Origin: Paratrimastix pyriformis
Lineage: Eukaryota > Preaxostyla > Paratrimastigidae
Direction of reading: 5' to 3'
Length of the DNA: 64,000 nucleotides
Assembly: GCA_027972325.1 (NCBI GenBank)
Contig: JAPMOS010000090.1
Coordinates: forward strand, 96,277-160,276
The notes under the pieces: model-generated
Seen by the model: only the letters and a program-made list of their open reading frames with translations
Databases searched by the model: none
Told to the model about the DNA's origin: nothing
Shown: piece by piece, positions 1 through 14,513 of the stretch
Layout: each line of letters opens with the position of its first letter
Position numbering within the stretch: position 1 is the first letter of the stretch
Translations under genes and position numbers: made by a program

Positions 1-1021
1 CGCAAGCGCGTCGGGGTCCGTCAGGTAGCGCAGGATGTGCACCGCCGTGGCGATCTTGGGGCCACGGGGGGGGGGGGGGGGGAATAGGATGTTCATCATG
101 CACAGCAGCACCATCACCAAAACGGCATGGATGAGGAAAGAGGATCGGCATCACTGCCCGAGGGGAGGTCCGCCCTGTGGAAGCGGTGCATCCGGGCGTG
201 GTGGGGATGGTGGTGTGGTGGAATAGACCTTGGCGGCCACCTCGTCGGTCTTGTGCTCGGTCTCGTGGTGGATCAGGTCAAACAGCTTGTCTGTGATGCC
301 CTCGGGGGCCTTGTAGAATGTGCTCGGGGAGGGAGCCGCACAGCCGGTGGGGGCCGGCTTGGGGATGGGCCCGACCTCGGCCGGGGAGACCGCCGCGAGC
401 TGCTCGAATGCGCTCTGGAGGGCAACCAGGTACGGGGTGTGGGCACGGGTCTGCAACCCGGAGGGAAGAGCAACCAAAAACAAAAAGGGGACGTCGGTCA
501 TGAATGAAACGGGGGAAACATCCAGACCGGATCATTGTCCAGCACAATTAAGGTCAGCATGCGGAGGAGGAAGAGTGCGTCGGTGTCCCATCGGATCCGA
601 TCATTCGCCTGCGGGTGAACGACGTCGAGCCCAGTGTTTCGGAGAAACGAGACGACCTTAAAGATGCCACACTCGAACCGGTGGATGGACGTGTCAAGTT
701 GCTGACACTGATCAGAGCAGTATCGAGGGATGCAACAGCAGGGACAAGTACGCATCGCGGGCAAAGGTGGAACACGTCCAGTGCAAGAGGCACAATAGCT
801 TTGGGAGCAACCATGATAAAGCATCACGCCAAAGGGCGCCTCCCGCAAAATAATGGTCCCCGCCGAAATATCTTCCAAGGCGACACCCTTTTTGCCTTTC
901 TAATGGTATTATGGGTGAACGCAATCTAAAACGGATGAAAGAAACCAACCACAGGGTCTAACTGCACCTCAAACGCGCGCAACATCAATCTAGGATAGCG
1001 AGTGTGACCGTCAGGTTGCAT
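1..1021 (-). CDS. SMYD-type MYND zinc finger / SET protein (3' part outside window)
   Basis: The family methylates lysines on histones and other proteins. The first readable exon (1021-953, MQPDGHTRYPRLMLRAFEVQ) joins across an intron at 952-900 to KGKKGVALEDISAGTIILRE, the usual opening of SMYD SET domains. It is followed by a complete MYND finger: CASC, CPCC, YCSDQC and H-x3-C supply all eight zinc ligands. The reading continues leftwards through helical segments (LFLLRMLTLIVLDNDP, then IATAVHILRYLTDPDALA) and leaves the window at base 1, so the catalytic part of SET is not visible. An intron near 67-80 holds a C-run in sense. The start is the first in-frame ATG; an exon further upstream is possible. 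The MYND call is firm; the methyltransferase role is inferred from the family. Confidence 0.8.
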
Positions 1022-1164
1022 TCGCTCATCTGGAAAAATGGGCTCTTCGTACACACACTGAAACAAACAGAGAAGTGGAGCGGTAAAGCAAAAAATAACA
1101 AATTACAGGAAATGGCTCGGGTATACAAGCAAAATAGATACATTATTCACATCTGACATCACAT

Positions 1165-3528
<2,364 letters not shown>

Positions 3529-3750
3529 CGTATCATGGAATCTGGAATGCTGTTGACACAACGGAAGAATTGGTCTGATTTTGGTCTTGGAAGAACACTT
3601 TGCCCATATGCTGAGTATGGTTATCGAATAAATGGTTTTCTCACCACGAGATGACACATTGCTATGCTGCACATGAGGAAACAAGTAAAACCCCGTAAAA
3701 ACGTCGAACCGAGGGTGCCGGGCTACACAAAATGCCCGGAATGGAAGATT

Positions 3751-4324
3751 TCACAGCCACTGGATCTGCATAACCTGCTTCCTCATTGACGAGTTGGGGT
3801 GGTTCTCCCCCACAAGGATTCCATCCTCGAAGAAGCACTCCATGAAGTGCGAGCAGCCAGACCGGATGAACCCATGCCGAGGTGGAGGGCTTGGACTCGA
3901 CTTGATTGTTGGGCGCCCACGAATCGTCAGGAGCTCTTGGCTCCAGTCACCGTTCCATCCGCTCCCTCGGTTTATTCGCACCTCCTGCCCATCCACGTGG
4001 CGGCATCGGGTTCCAGGGGAAGCTGTATCCCTGATCAACCGGCAGAATGAGCACGGGGATCTTTTGGCAACGGTTGGAAGGGGCGACCCGGTGGTGCGGA
4101 CCGCTCACGAGTGCGCTTCATCAGGAGGGGGCGTCGGGGAGGTCATGGTGGTGCCGACGCACGGCCCCGTTGGCCTGTGGCAGCTGTACCCATCTTGCAC
4201 CCAGGGGTTCATGGTCGCGCCCCTCGAAGGCCGGTACTTCTGTGCCGGCACCATAGAGACAAGCTGTCTTTACCCAAGATACCAGTGCGCAGCCCCAGTC
4301 GGGTGGGGCCTCGATGATGGACAC
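3751..4324 (-). CDS. Possible C-terminal exons of an unrecognised protein
   Basis: A minus-strand reading ends at a TGA at 3751 with HFMECFFEDGILVGENHPNS and MRKQVMQIQWL, which looks like a genuine acidic/hydrophobic C-terminus. An upstream open segment (4324-4121) reads WGCALVSWVKTACLYG and the middle reads GSGWNGDWSQELLTIRG. I could not join these into one frame with confidence and recognise no domain. The stretch could equally be untranslated DNA between the phosphofructokinase and the leucine-rich gene that starts at 4422. Confidence 0.25.
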
Positions 4325-4421
4325 GTGAGGTCCTCTGTTGTTATTTTGAGGTACTGTCCTCCCCTCCGCCTGCTCCGTCTACTGTTGTAACCGCGGTACG
4401 GCAGGTTCAGCCGGTGAAAAC

Positions 4422-6711
4422 ATGCTGGCCCTTTTGGTCTGTTTGCCTCTGAAGTTGGTGGACCATCCTTTTGAAGAATATTCCATCAGAGATTTGGTGG
4501 AATGTGATCGATCGCTCTGAATTTCCGCTCGAGTCTTACATCAAACTCATTTCCCTGGTTCATCAAATTCGACTTCGGCTTCGCGGAACTGCCCAATGCC
4601 TTTCCTTCACCCCAAACCAAAACGTGGATGCTGATCGATACCCAAACCCCTTTGAAGAATCCGATTATGCCGAGTTTGATGCCGACGAACCACCGGTCCC
4701 GCCTGCCTCTGCTCTGGCGGCATTGGTGGGGCCCTGCCATGACCTGAGGGAGCTCCACATGCACACACGGCGAGCTGTCGCTGGTTGCGGGCGGAACGCA
4801 GCAGTCTATGCTCCCTGGGTTGACGAGGCCTTCAGCGGTCATGTGGCCCTCCAGGAGCTGACGGGCCCGAAATGCTGTACCGGTCTCAGTGCCGGCGCCA
4901 TGTTGCGAATTTTGGAGCACCTACCTAACCTCGAGGTTCTGTCGATCGGACTCGCCCCAGGGCCGCCCGCCCTGGCCGACCGGTTGTTGACCGACCTGCT
5001 GGGGCGAGCCTCCCTAATGAGCTGCCTGCAGATACACGTGGCCGGTCCCCCTGATGTTGATGTCCAATCCAACGACGCGCGCAATGTGGATTGGGACGCC
5101 CTTCGCCAGGTCTACGAAGGCGACGAACTGGGTTGGGAAGATGACGACGAAGATCTGCTGCTGTCACCTGCTGCTGCCGCCCCGGCTGCGCGCTCCCCCG
5201 CCGGCACGGCCGCTGCTCTGCCTGGCGTCTTCCCTGCCCTGACCAAACTCGCGCTGCCGTTTCTCTCCGACCCGGAAAACCTCCTCCGGCGGCTTCCCAA
5301 CCTCACCTCGCTGCGGTGCTCCTTCCAGTCCACCGACCTGGGGCTGGGGGCCGCCCGCCACCTGACCCACCTCGACGTGCCCCAATGCACCTCCCTGGTC
5401 GCGCTCTTGGCGACCCCGTGCCACCTGACCCACGTCCGGGTCGGAACGACCGATGACTCGGAGGCGCTGAAGGAGCTCCTCCTGGCGCACGGCGACACGC
5501 TGGAGGCGATCGACCTGGGCAGTGGCGTCGATGTGGACGACGCATTTCTGGATGTGCTGCGGGGCCTGGCGCACCGGCTCGATACCCTCCGAGCCATGGT
5601 CCACCTCCCCACGAGCGGGCTCCACCTGCCCATCCACTCGCCCCGCCTGCGCCACCTCAGCCTGACGCTGCACCACGATGATGGGTACGAGGTCCCGCTC
5701 CGGGTGGAGGTCGTGTGCCCTGCCCTCGTCTCGCTGTGCATGGAGAGCCCCCTGGCAGAGGCCATCCTGCGATGTCCCGAGCTCAGGCATATCCGAGGCC
5801 CGGTCCGGCTGACCACGCCTGCCGAGCCTTGCGAGAAGCTCGAAACGGTCGAGATGAACCAGAGTGCCGGCCCTGACCGGCCCTTCCTCTGCTCGTGGCT
5901 GGCCCATCTCACCCGGCTCACGCTGTGCAACCCGAGGGGCCTCCTGAACGCCGGGCCGGCCCTACGCTCGCTGACGCTCGTCTCGTGGCGCGACCCCGTG
6001 GCCGTGCGCGGCCCCGGGTTGCGTCACCTCACCGGGCGTCTGGCGTGCCAGGGGCCGCTGCAGATCGAGTGTCCCGCCCTGCGCAGCCTGCGACTGGACG
6101 GGTTCGGCATGCCCAGGGTTTCCTTCCTCGGCGATGATGACCATCCACTGCCCCGCCTCCGCACGCTCGGCCTCCCCCGCGACCTGTCGGATGCCCCCAA
6201 GCTCCAGCGGGCCGCCCGTGATGTGCTGGAATCGCCGGTGTGCGCGGCCCTGCGGTGCCTTGGAGCGCCGATGTCAATACTGCGTGACCGTCATGCCTCT
6301 GGCGGTAGCGCGGCGGAAATTGCGGCTGTCCCCCCGAGCCTGCATCACCTGACCGTATTCGGGTGCCGCGCGGTGGACCGGCTCACGGTGCGCTGCCCAC
6401 CCCGCCTGCGCACGTTGAGGCTCGAAACCCTTGGTGGAGTCGCAGTGACATGCGATACCGTCCCTGGGGCGATACCGGCACACCCTCCCTCCTCCGATGG
6501 GGGCGTGTGCGAACTGGAGGAGGTGCACCTGAGCAGCGGCGGCATGATCAGCTTGCCTGCCCCGAATGCCTTCCCGAACTTGGTGACGGTGACTATGGAT
6601 GACTGTGATGTGTGGCAGGTCGTCCAGGGAGCGGAGGGCCAGACGAAGAATGATGTGGTGGAGACAGCGCGACTCGTCGCTCATCAGCTAACTGGCGATG
6701 GGGAGCCATAA
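4422..6711 (+). CDS. Large leucine-rich protein with F-box-like N-terminus (paralogue of the gene at 33.3-35.7 kb)
   Basis: A 15-base first exon (4422-4436, MLALL) is followed by a 40-base intron (GTCTGT...TTGAAG) and one long exon (4477-6711). The predicted product has 749 residues. It opens with NIPSEIWWNVIDRSEFPLES, which resembles an F-box helix, then irregular leucine-rich repeats such as LRELHMHTR, LPNLEVLSIGL, LPNLTSLRCS, CPALRSLRLDG. No transmembrane segment or catalytic motif is visible. The minus-strand gene at 33.3-35.7 kb shares the order of parts and the block GCGR(N/D)-A-Y-W-D-AF-GH. A role as a substrate adaptor of an SCF-type ubiquitin ligase is possible but inferred only from architecture. 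Confidence 0.75.
4437..4476 (+). other. 40-base intron with GTCTGT donor
   Basis: This intron explains how ATG CTG GCC CTT TTG joins in phase to AAT ATT CCA TCA GAG, giving an uninterrupted N-terminus similar to the paralogue. Without it the long frame has no ATG. It begins GTCTGTTTGCC and ends TTTTGAAG. Confidence 0.65.
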
Positions 6712-7895
6712 AAGCTTCCTAATTTTTTGGCGCTCGAAAAACAACTGCGCAGCACCGTCGCACTGTCACAGGGCGAATGTTTGAAACTCAGACTTGTTGC
6801 AATCACCCTGGACAACCCATCTCCAGAGCGGATCGCCCTGATTCTCCCCGAGCATGTCTCAGGGTCTGGCAGATTTTCACGATTCACAGCGTTCATTGAC
6901 CTTGTGTTTCTATTTATCTTCGAAAATCATCAGGTAGTAACTCGCTCTGCCCCAGTTCTGGCCTGAAAATGCCCGAGCACCAATTTCTGGCTCCTCAAAC
7001 TCCCGTGTTTGCATGCCGCAACGGGCATTCGTTTCCTGTGGAAGATCCGAACCCCTTAAGGCGCCTTTATATTCTTCTCCGGTTGACCAAACGCTTTGGC
7101 CATCTTTTGCGTCCCGTCCCGCCCCAGCAGCAAAGTTGTGTCATTGCAACAGTAACCGTGACAGACGACATTCTTTTCCGGGTCTGGCAGGCACGACACG
7201 CCCAAGAGTGCTCACCCTCCTCTCGATTGACAGATCCTGTCCAACCTCGCATTTACCGAGTTTTCGGGGATTGTCGCACTTTTGCGGTGTTCTGCCGTTT
7301 CACGCGCTTTTCGCCACGCATCTTCCCTTCTCCTCAAGGTCTGCTATTCTTCGCACGTTCTCCCCAACAGACAACCCACCTCTCTCGTTCCATTCCCTTG
7401 GGGGGGGACAGGCCCAGTTTTGTGCGGAGCACGACCTCTTGCAGCGTGTCTCGCCCGACGAGCTGTCCCACTTCATTTTTCAGTCTGCATCCCCCCTGGC
7501 TTGCTTCTCCCCGCCGTGGCTGACCTGCGCCCCCCCCCCCGAGAACCAATCTGATGGTCATCACCACCCACCTTCCCCCACTCCAGGCGTGCCTCCCGGC
7601 GGCCCTTCTGGGAGGGCCTCTCGGTCTTCGCGTCCCCCGGGGCCCAGAGCCCCTTCCTGATCCCCTGCCTGGCCCTGACCCGGTTCTCGCTGCCCGCCGG
7701 GTTTCTCTCGTCGCCCGGCGCCCAGACCCTGGAGAGGTCTGCCTCGCCCACGCCCACCACCCCGCCCCTCCAAGCATGCCTCCGCTCACCGCACCGCTTG
7801 CTCCGTCAAACATTCATGTCATCCTTTCTTACTCCGACTCCCCCCACCCCGCGCCCTCCTGCCCCCTCTCGCCGTGCAGCTACTTCAGCAGCAAC
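6712..7895. other. Intergenic / 5' leader region, pyrimidine-rich
   Basis: No recognisable protein is encoded in this 1.2 kb. It is rich in CT tracts and short C-runs, as expected for promoter and 5' untranslated sequence of the CCHC gene. From an ATG at 7554 the frame of that gene's first exon is open without a stop, so an N-terminal extension of 114 low-complexity residues cannot be excluded. Confidence 0.5.
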
Positions 7896-9394
7896 ATGGA
7901 GCCCGAGCTCTGCCCGCTCTGCGCCTTCGCCGTCTGTTTCGGCGCCCATTCACCACCGCCCTTCTACACAGACGACGATCGCCAGATCGCATCGACATCC
8001 TGATTGGGCATTGGGCACGGCCTCACCCGCCCCTTTCTGTCTCCCCGGGGATTTCCTCTCCGCCTCCTCTCCGACCCGCCCCGGCCCCTTCAGGCCCAGC
8101 CAGCCGTTCAACAGTCGCTCCCGCTGCTTCAGCAGCCCTCGGCCCTCCCCCTGGCGGGCCCGTCCCACCAGCTCCAGCGCCCCTCGGCCTACCCTGAGCC
8201 CCTCGGGGCGCCCCGGATGTCCCACTTCATGCCGCCCGCTCCCGGACCGGCCGACCAGCCCCCAGTCCCGTCCAGCCTCGCCCAGGCCGCCGCCGCTGCT
8301 GCTGCTGCTGCTGCCGCCGCCGCAGGCGGGTTCCCATACGATCCGTCGCTCTCCTTCGCCGCCGCCCGCGGCGGGGCCCCCCCAGGGTCGGGCTCGCTCA
8401 TGATGAGCCCGTCCGGGGGGCTGATGGACCCCCACCGGCGCGACCACCACGTGCCAACCGTCCGCTGCTACCGCTGCCAGGGCCTCGGCCACGTGGCCCG
8501 GCTGTGCCCCACCAAGCCCAAGAACCGCCGCCGGCTGCGCGGGCTGGCCGGGCTGGACATGCTTCCCCCCGGGGGCCCGGCGGCCCTGCTGGCCATGTCG
8601 CCCCAGCAGCGGTTGGCCCACCTGATGCAGAGCGAGCGGGCCGGGGGCGGCCCCGGGGGCCCGCACAACCTCAGCGTCAGCATGGACTCGACCCTCGACA
8701 CGACCGGGGAGGTCTCCTTCGAGGACCTCGAGGAATCGCGTATCTCGCGCCTCTCCACGGGCGGGGTCGCGGCCGCCTGGGCCGCGGCGGCGGCCACCGG
8801 GCTGGGCGGGCCCGAGAGCAGCTTCCTGAACATGAGCGGGGCCGGCCTCAACGCCTCCATGCACCACGAGGCCGCCAGTCCGCACAACATCAGCGGCGAG
8901 TTTGAGGCCACCCCGCCGCCCGCCCAGCCGTCCTCTGGCGGCAGCGGCAGCGGCAGCGGCACCTCCGGGGGGCAGGGTGGGCGACAGGAGGGCAGCGGCA
9001 ACCTGGCCGCCATCCTGTCTCAGCTCAGCCTGAACAGCAGCTCCGGCGGCCTGCCCAGCAAGGACCTGGCCGCCGCGGCCGCGGGGCCCCTGCCCAGCCC
9101 CAGCCCGCCCATGCCGCCCCCGAGCCCCATCGGCGGCTCGAGCACGGGCAGCGGGGTGGCCGGCTTCCCGCCCCGGCCCCAGCTGCCGCCCCTGCCGCCC
9201 GGCCTGTCGCCCCAGCAGACCCAGGCGATGCTGCTCTACTCGATGGCCATGATGGGCATCCCAGCCCAGCAGGCCCTGGCCACCCTGATGGCCATGCAGC
9301 CCGGCGGTGCCCCACCCCCCGGCGCCGTGCCCCCCCCGGTCCCGAGTCCCCCCGGCCGTCTTGCCGCCCCCCCTGGCGTGGCCCTCCAGCCGCC

Positions 9395-9429
<35 letters not shown>

Positions 9430-10211
9430 GGACCCTGCCCCAACTTCCGCTCCCATCCCCGCCGGCACTGGTTGGGGCTGTTCCCCCGCCCCCGCCACAC
9501 CTCCGCGTCGATTCGCTCACCGCCTGGAACTCTTGGACGCCCCCACTGCGCACGTCCAGTCCTGGGGGGGCCACCAACAGCTCGGGCGCGTCGCCCCCGC
9601 CCCCCGATGGCATGCCCGTGGACACGTCCTCCCACAAGCACCACCACCACCACCACCATCGGCATCACCGGCACCACCGCGAGGGCTCGCCGCGCCACGC
9701 GTCGACCTCCCAGCAGCACGCGCAGCCCATTCTGGGGGCCGCCCCCCCGGGGGCGCCTGCCGGGCCCACCTCGGCCGTCAACGCCAGCCTGGGCGAGGCG
9801 GACGGGACGGGCGATGACGATGACGACACCATCGAATTGGACCCCGCCACGGCGGGCCTGGAGGGCTCCCGGCACGCGCACCACCACCACGGCAAGCACC
9901 ATGGCCATCACCACGGTCATCGCCGCCGCGAGACGCCCACCGCCACCAACGCCCCCGTCCTGTCCGGGCCACCACCACCACCCGTGCAACCACAGGCCCC
10001 CAATCTGCCCCTGGCGCCCATCCTGGGGGCCACCCCGAGCAGCGTCGTCAATGGGCCCCTGCTCCCGCTGCAGGAGCCCCGCGACCGGTTCCAGGCCCTG
10101 TGGGGCGGGGCGCCCTTGCTCTCGCTGGGGCCTCAGTCGCAGCCGATCATCATGCCCCCGACTGCGGGCGTCCCGCGTCGCTCGCCGCCGCCTGGGATGG
10201 GCAGTCTGTGA
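7896..10211 (+). CDS. CCHC zinc-knuckle protein with long homopolymer tracts
   Basis: The gene consists of a short exon (7896-7931, MEPELCPLCAFA), an intron 7932-8093 (GTCTGT...TTCAG) and a long exon to TGA at 10211. The product, about 717 residues, has a poly-Ala run, then one zinc knuckle (VRCYRCQGLGHVARLCP; C-x2-C-x4-H-x4-C), then Pro/Gly/Ser-rich disordered sequence with poly-Gln (about 11), His-rich clusters (HKHHHHHHHRHHRHH) and an acidic patch (GDDDDDTIELD). CCHC knuckles of this kind usually bind single-stranded RNA, so a role as an RNA-binding scaffold is likely but inferred. The short conserved stretch EVSFEDLEESRISRL may be a helix. The start could lie upstream at 7554. A long open frame on the opposite strand is a composition artefact. 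Confidence 0.72.
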
Positions 10212-11686
10212 GGGAAACGTTAACGTTGCCTGGCATGGACAGTCTGTGACCACGACTCTGAGCCGGGAAATGGCTCCTGTTCTTGCTGACTTTGCTGCGA
10301 CCCTCCTCCTCTTTTCCTTCCCCCTCCTGGTGATTATTTCGTGGCTCCCACAAAGGCACCTTTGCGCCTCCCATCTTTCCTCTTCTCTCATCCTCCTCGT
10401 TCCCCTCCGCTTCGTCCGACTTGACTGGGCGAGTCTTCCATCTCTTCTCCGATCCGATTTTTGGTTGGTGTTGTTTTTGATGAGGCTTGTCCGTCAGCCC
10501 TCCGATCGTGCCCGCCCCGATACCCCCCCCACCTCCTTCTCCTTCCCCCACTTCTCACTTCATTATTGGTGGCATGACCCCCCGCCCGCAACTCCGCATC
10601 GCCGGATTCCTTCCGCCCATTGGCGCGGCTTTTCTTTCCCCTCCTTCGTTTCGCCTGCGATCCGGCCTCCCTCCCTCCCTCCCTCCCTCCCCTCCGGCTC
10701 CCTTTTTCCTGCGCGGGTGCCACCCGAGCCACCACCCGTGTTCCCTGCCCGCTTTGGGGCGCAGCTCTCTGCGCCACCCGTCCCCCTCTCCCTTCGACCA
10801 TGAATCCGCATTTCTTGGGGCGCGCGTGTCCGCGTCCGCGTCTCTGTGCGTGCGTGTATGCGTTTGACGTGCTGTTGCTGAACGGAAGGCGCGTGTGGTG
10901 CCCTTTCCTTTCCCCTGTTCTCTTTCGTCGGGACGACCAATAAACAAATTTAAAGTGGACCCTCCTCCCCCTCCCTCCTCCACTCCCTCCTCCCCATTCC
11001 CCTCCCCTCCTTCTTCCCTCCCCTCCCCTTCCCCTCGTCATGTAACCAATGCCATTGAGTGGCACGAGTCCTTGCTTCTTTCTTCTCGACTTCCCGCTTT
11101 TTTTCCCCTCCGGTTATCTTTTGTTCCTTGCCTGTGTATTCTCCTCTTCGCTTCTCGGTGCCATTCAAAGCCCCCATTATGGCTGTTGCACGCGCCTTCC
11201 GATGCGCCTGCTCCCACTTGGTGCGGCATCTTCATCTCCTTTATTTTTTCTCCGCCCCGATCACTGCGAGGCTGCCGACCCTCCTCGATCTTCCAGTTAT
11301 CTATCTATTTCTCCTCCGCCCCGCTCTCCCGTGGTTGACCGCTTCTTCTCCAGTATGCATCGCTGCCGTGAATGCAGGAGTCCCATCCCCTTGTGCTGTA
11401 CGTATGCTTTTTTCGGGTCCCGTTATTCACCCTCCGATCAGAAAGGGCCAATCAACTCTGCGTTTCCTCCGTTTCCTCTTGCCGGACCGCAGTGGGAAGG
11501 GAAGGGCGGGGGGAGCCTATTTCGAGATGAGGCACGGACCTTTTGTTGCGGCCAAGCATATCCGATTCAACTCCGCCTAGAGAACTGAAAAAGAACCCCC
11601 GAAAAGAGGTGGGACTGGGCGCTTCTTGTTCCTCTAAAACGGCAGCTCACATTTCCGGCGGCCTAGTTTGCTGAACCTGTTCGGCC
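10212..11686. other. Intergenic / UTR region, CT-rich
   Basis: About 1.5 kb with strong C+T bias on the plus strand, including a (TCCC)n run near 10672-10698. Open frames here are low-complexity Ser/Pro/Phe readings with no domain. It probably holds the 3' UTR of the CCHC gene and the promoter of the tRNA methyltransferase gene. Confidence 0.5.
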
Positions 11687-12568
11687 ATGAAGACCACTGC
11701 AGAGAAAAGGGCACGCACCGAAACGCTCTCTGAGGCTGAGGCTGAGCCTTCCCCTACAGGAGCAGCGGCACCCTCACAAACCCAAGCCCCTTTGGTTCCT
11801 GTGGTCGAACAGGCGGATCCAATTCATCCCCCGGCGCCCACTTCCTTCACGCTTCATCCGATCGGCATCATCCACTCCCCTTACCAGGAGAAATTTGGTA
11901 TCCCACGCCAACCAGCATTGGCTCCATCAGCACCTGTTACGTTGACCCTCTTGCCACCTTACAATCACCCCGACTCTGTCCGTGGATTGGAGGGCTTTTC
12001 CCACGTGTGGCTGTCCTTCATCTTCCACGAAACTCTGGTGCGCGGCTGGCATCCTCTGGTCCGCCCGCCTCGTCTTGGAGGCAACACAAAAATTGGCGTG
12101 TTTGCAAGTCGTTCGACGCATCGGCCCAATGGACTTGGACTCTCCCTGGTGGAATTGAAGCACATTGATACGTCGCACAATGGTGTGGTACTTCATCTTG
12201 CAGGGGCGGATCTTCTCGATGGCACCCCCGTGCTGGACATTAAGCCGTATATTCCCTTTGTAGAGGCCAAACCTGATGCCCGAAGCGGCTTTGTCGACGG
12301 CCCCCCAGTCCAGCTGACCGTTCAATGGAGCGAGAAGGCGCGAACTGATCTGCAGAAATGGCGGCGTGCGCCTGAGTGGTTGCCCCGGTTGATTGATGAG
12401 GTCTTGGCCCAAGACCCACGACCCGCATACCAGGACGAGCCCCGACGACTCTACGGAGTGCGCCTTGGTGGTTGTAATGTTCGGTTCACTGTTGCTGAAG
12501 GTGTGGTCAACGTTGTCGAAGTTATTACCCCGGATGCCGCCGAGGTGGCTCAAGGACAACAACTCTGA
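11687..12568 (+). CDS. TRMO: TRMO / TsaA-type tRNA (N6-threonylcarbamoyladenosine-37) methyltransferase
   Basis: A single uninterrupted exon of 293 codons. After a 55-residue disordered Glu/Ser/Pro leader the TsaA fold begins: FTLHPIGIIHSPYQEKFGIP, then GLEGFSHVWLSFIFH, the family block GVFASRSTHRPNGLGLSLV, and LLDGTPVLDIKPYIP. The C-terminal part matches the eukaryotic extension (RLIDEVLAQDPRPAY, RLYGVRLGGCNVRF). These enzymes use S-adenosylmethionine to methylate t6A at position 37 of tRNA-Thr, improving decoding. All family blocks are present and the length fits a eukaryotic member. The start is the first ATG, at 11687. It is one of the few intronless genes here. Confidence 0.92.
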   Translation: MKTTAEKRARTETLSEAEAEPSPTGAAAPSQTQAPLVPVVEQADPIHPPAPTSFTLHPIGIIHSPYQEKFGIPRQPALAPSAPVTLTLLPPYNHPDSVRGLEGFSHVWLSFIFHETLVRGWHPLVRPPRLGGNTKIGVFASRSTHRPNGLGLSLVELKHIDTSHNGVVLHLAGADLLDGTPVLDIKPYIPFVEAKPDARSGFVDGPPVQLTVQWSEKARTDLQKWRRAPEWLPRLIDEVLAQDPRPAYQDEPRRLYGVRLGGCNVRFTVAEGVVNVVEVITPDAAEVAQGQQL

Positions 12569-12696
12569 ATTGTTGCTGCCTTGTTTTTAAGAGAAGCATC
12601 GAAACTCTGATTCTGACTTCCACGATTGTGATCTGGCGAGCTGGCGAGATTTTGGCCCCTGAAAAGCTTGACAGGTCATGGACGACGGGGTGAAAA

Positions 12697-14513
12697 ATGC
12701 CGCCGAAGATGAAGAAAGTCGTTCGGAGTGAAGAGGAGGAAGGCGAAGAGAAGGCGCCAGACCTGATTCTGGGTGACAATGCACCAGCTGATGAGAACCC
12801 ATCAGATTTAGTTCGCAAGGAAGGCGACGAAGATGAGCCGGAAGGTGCGACCGGAGGTCTGCTCATTGTGTGTCGATGCTCTTCGCTCCTTCTGTGCTCT
12901 TCTTGTTTTCTTCGCATAAATCCCGACTCGCATTCTGATTTCCTGTGTTATCTTTCATTCCACCACCACCACCAATTGTCGCTCCATCGCACAGAATCCC
13001 AACAAGTGGATCAGCCAGGACCTGCCGAGCAGCAAAATGAAGGGGCTGGAGCTTCTGGTGAGCCAGCCAACCCACCCGCACCTGAACCTGCAGATAGCAA
13101 GAATACCCCACCCGATGTGCCCCGTGGCGGTCGGTTCTATTTTCATGATGACCGGTTGGAAGGCGAGGCTATCACACAGCAGCCCATTCAGTCTGTTTCG
13201 CACCTTCCGCTCTTCGCATGTTTCTACCATTCTCCATTTCACCGCACGGTCAGGTCGGCATCTTCGTCGCCGCTTGATTCTCAATGGTCGCATGACCTCT
13301 GTGATGTGATCAACTCTGATGTTCCCCCGCCACAGCGTGGTGGCCGCGGACCGCGTGGGGTCTGCAATTCTGTTGCTGTCTCCACGGGGTCATCACCTCT
13401 CCGCTTTCCCCCCGCACGCAGCTCCGCCGCAGGTGGCACGCGAACCCTGCCGTCGAGGATCCTTCCACCCAGCCACCATCTGCTCCCAATGCGGCCACCG
13501 GTGTTGCTGGTGCCACGGCAGCCCCGGCAGCCCCGGTCCTGCTCCCAGCCCCGGTCCCTGGCCCTTCCCGATTCCACACCCGGGGCCCCTTCCATCCGGC
13601 TGCCCATCCCGGGCCAGCCCCCCAGGTGGGCCCGGCTGAGCAGGGCGCCCAACTAGTCCCGCCCCAGCAGCAGCAACAGGCGCGTTTCGTCCCAAATCCG
13701 CGACCCCGTGGCCCTCCCGCGCGATTCCCCCAGCAGCAACAGGCGGGGCCATTCCCACACAACCCCCGTTTCCAACCCCAGCAACAACAACTACCGCCTC
13801 CACAACAACAACAACAACAACAACAACAGCAGCAGCAGCAGCAGCAGCCATTCCGACAACGGCGCCCGTTTGGCGGGCGACCTGCCGCGGTGCCCCAGCA
13901 GCAGCAGCAGCAACAGCCTCCCCAGCCCCAACAAATCCCCGCTCCTGCTCCGGCTGCTCCCCAACAGCAGCAGCCCGTGCGGCAGCGGCAATGGCCGCAG
14001 CAGCAGCAGCAGCAGCAGATCCCGCCGCCAGCCCCCGTCCAGCAGCAGCAGTACCCGCCTCAAGCCCAGCCACAGCCCCAGCCCCACCCCTGGTTCCGCC
14101 CCCCACGCGCCTCCGTCCCCCCGGCAGACAGCGCCGTTATGATGCTCGCTGCGGGGGCCGAGCTGCCCCAACCCCACTTGCCCTTGCCCACCGGGTTCCC
14201 CATGTACCCCCAGCCCCAGATGCAGATGCAGATGCAGATGCCCTACCCGGGTTATGTTGCCCCCCCGGCCCCATACCCCACCGGATATGTCCCCCCGGCG
14301 CCCTTCCCCTATCTGGCTCCAACAGGCTATGGCCCCTCGTACCCGCGGAACCCCGCCCCCGGTTACGCACCCGCCGCTGGGGAACAGCAGCAGCAACCAC
14401 AGAAACCCGCCCCGGCTGCCACCCGCAAAGTGGCCTTCAATCCGCGCGCCCAGCCCTTCGTCCCTGGGGGCCCGAAACAACAGCAGCAACAGCCTGAAGC
14501 CGCCGCGGAATGA
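12697..14513 (+). CDS. Barentsz/CASC3 (MLN51)-like protein with Gln-rich tail
   Basis: Four exons join in phase: 12697-12856, 12995-13190, 13254-13359, 13422-14513 (517 residues). All three introns start GTCTGC or GTCTGT. The acidic N-terminus (MPPKMKKVVRSEEEEGEE) leads into VPRGGRFYFHDDRLEGE and then QWSHDLCDVINSD. FYxHDDR followed by W-x-HD is the core of the SELOR domain, through which Barentsz binds eIF4A3 in the exon junction complex. The rest is disordered and rich in Pro and Gln, with poly-Gln runs of up to about 16 between 13790 and 14050 and repeated QMQMQM. The SELOR match is short, so the call rests on two motifs and their spacing. Alternatively it is another SELOR-like disordered RNA-binding protein. 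Confidence 0.6.

Noticed and set aside
7950-10391. Open frame of 813 codons on the minus strand opposite the CCHC gene
   Set aside because: It is a composition effect of a GC-rich exon: the translation is Gly/Arg/Ala-rich without a domain, while the plus strand encodes a clear zinc knuckle and ends at a clean stop.
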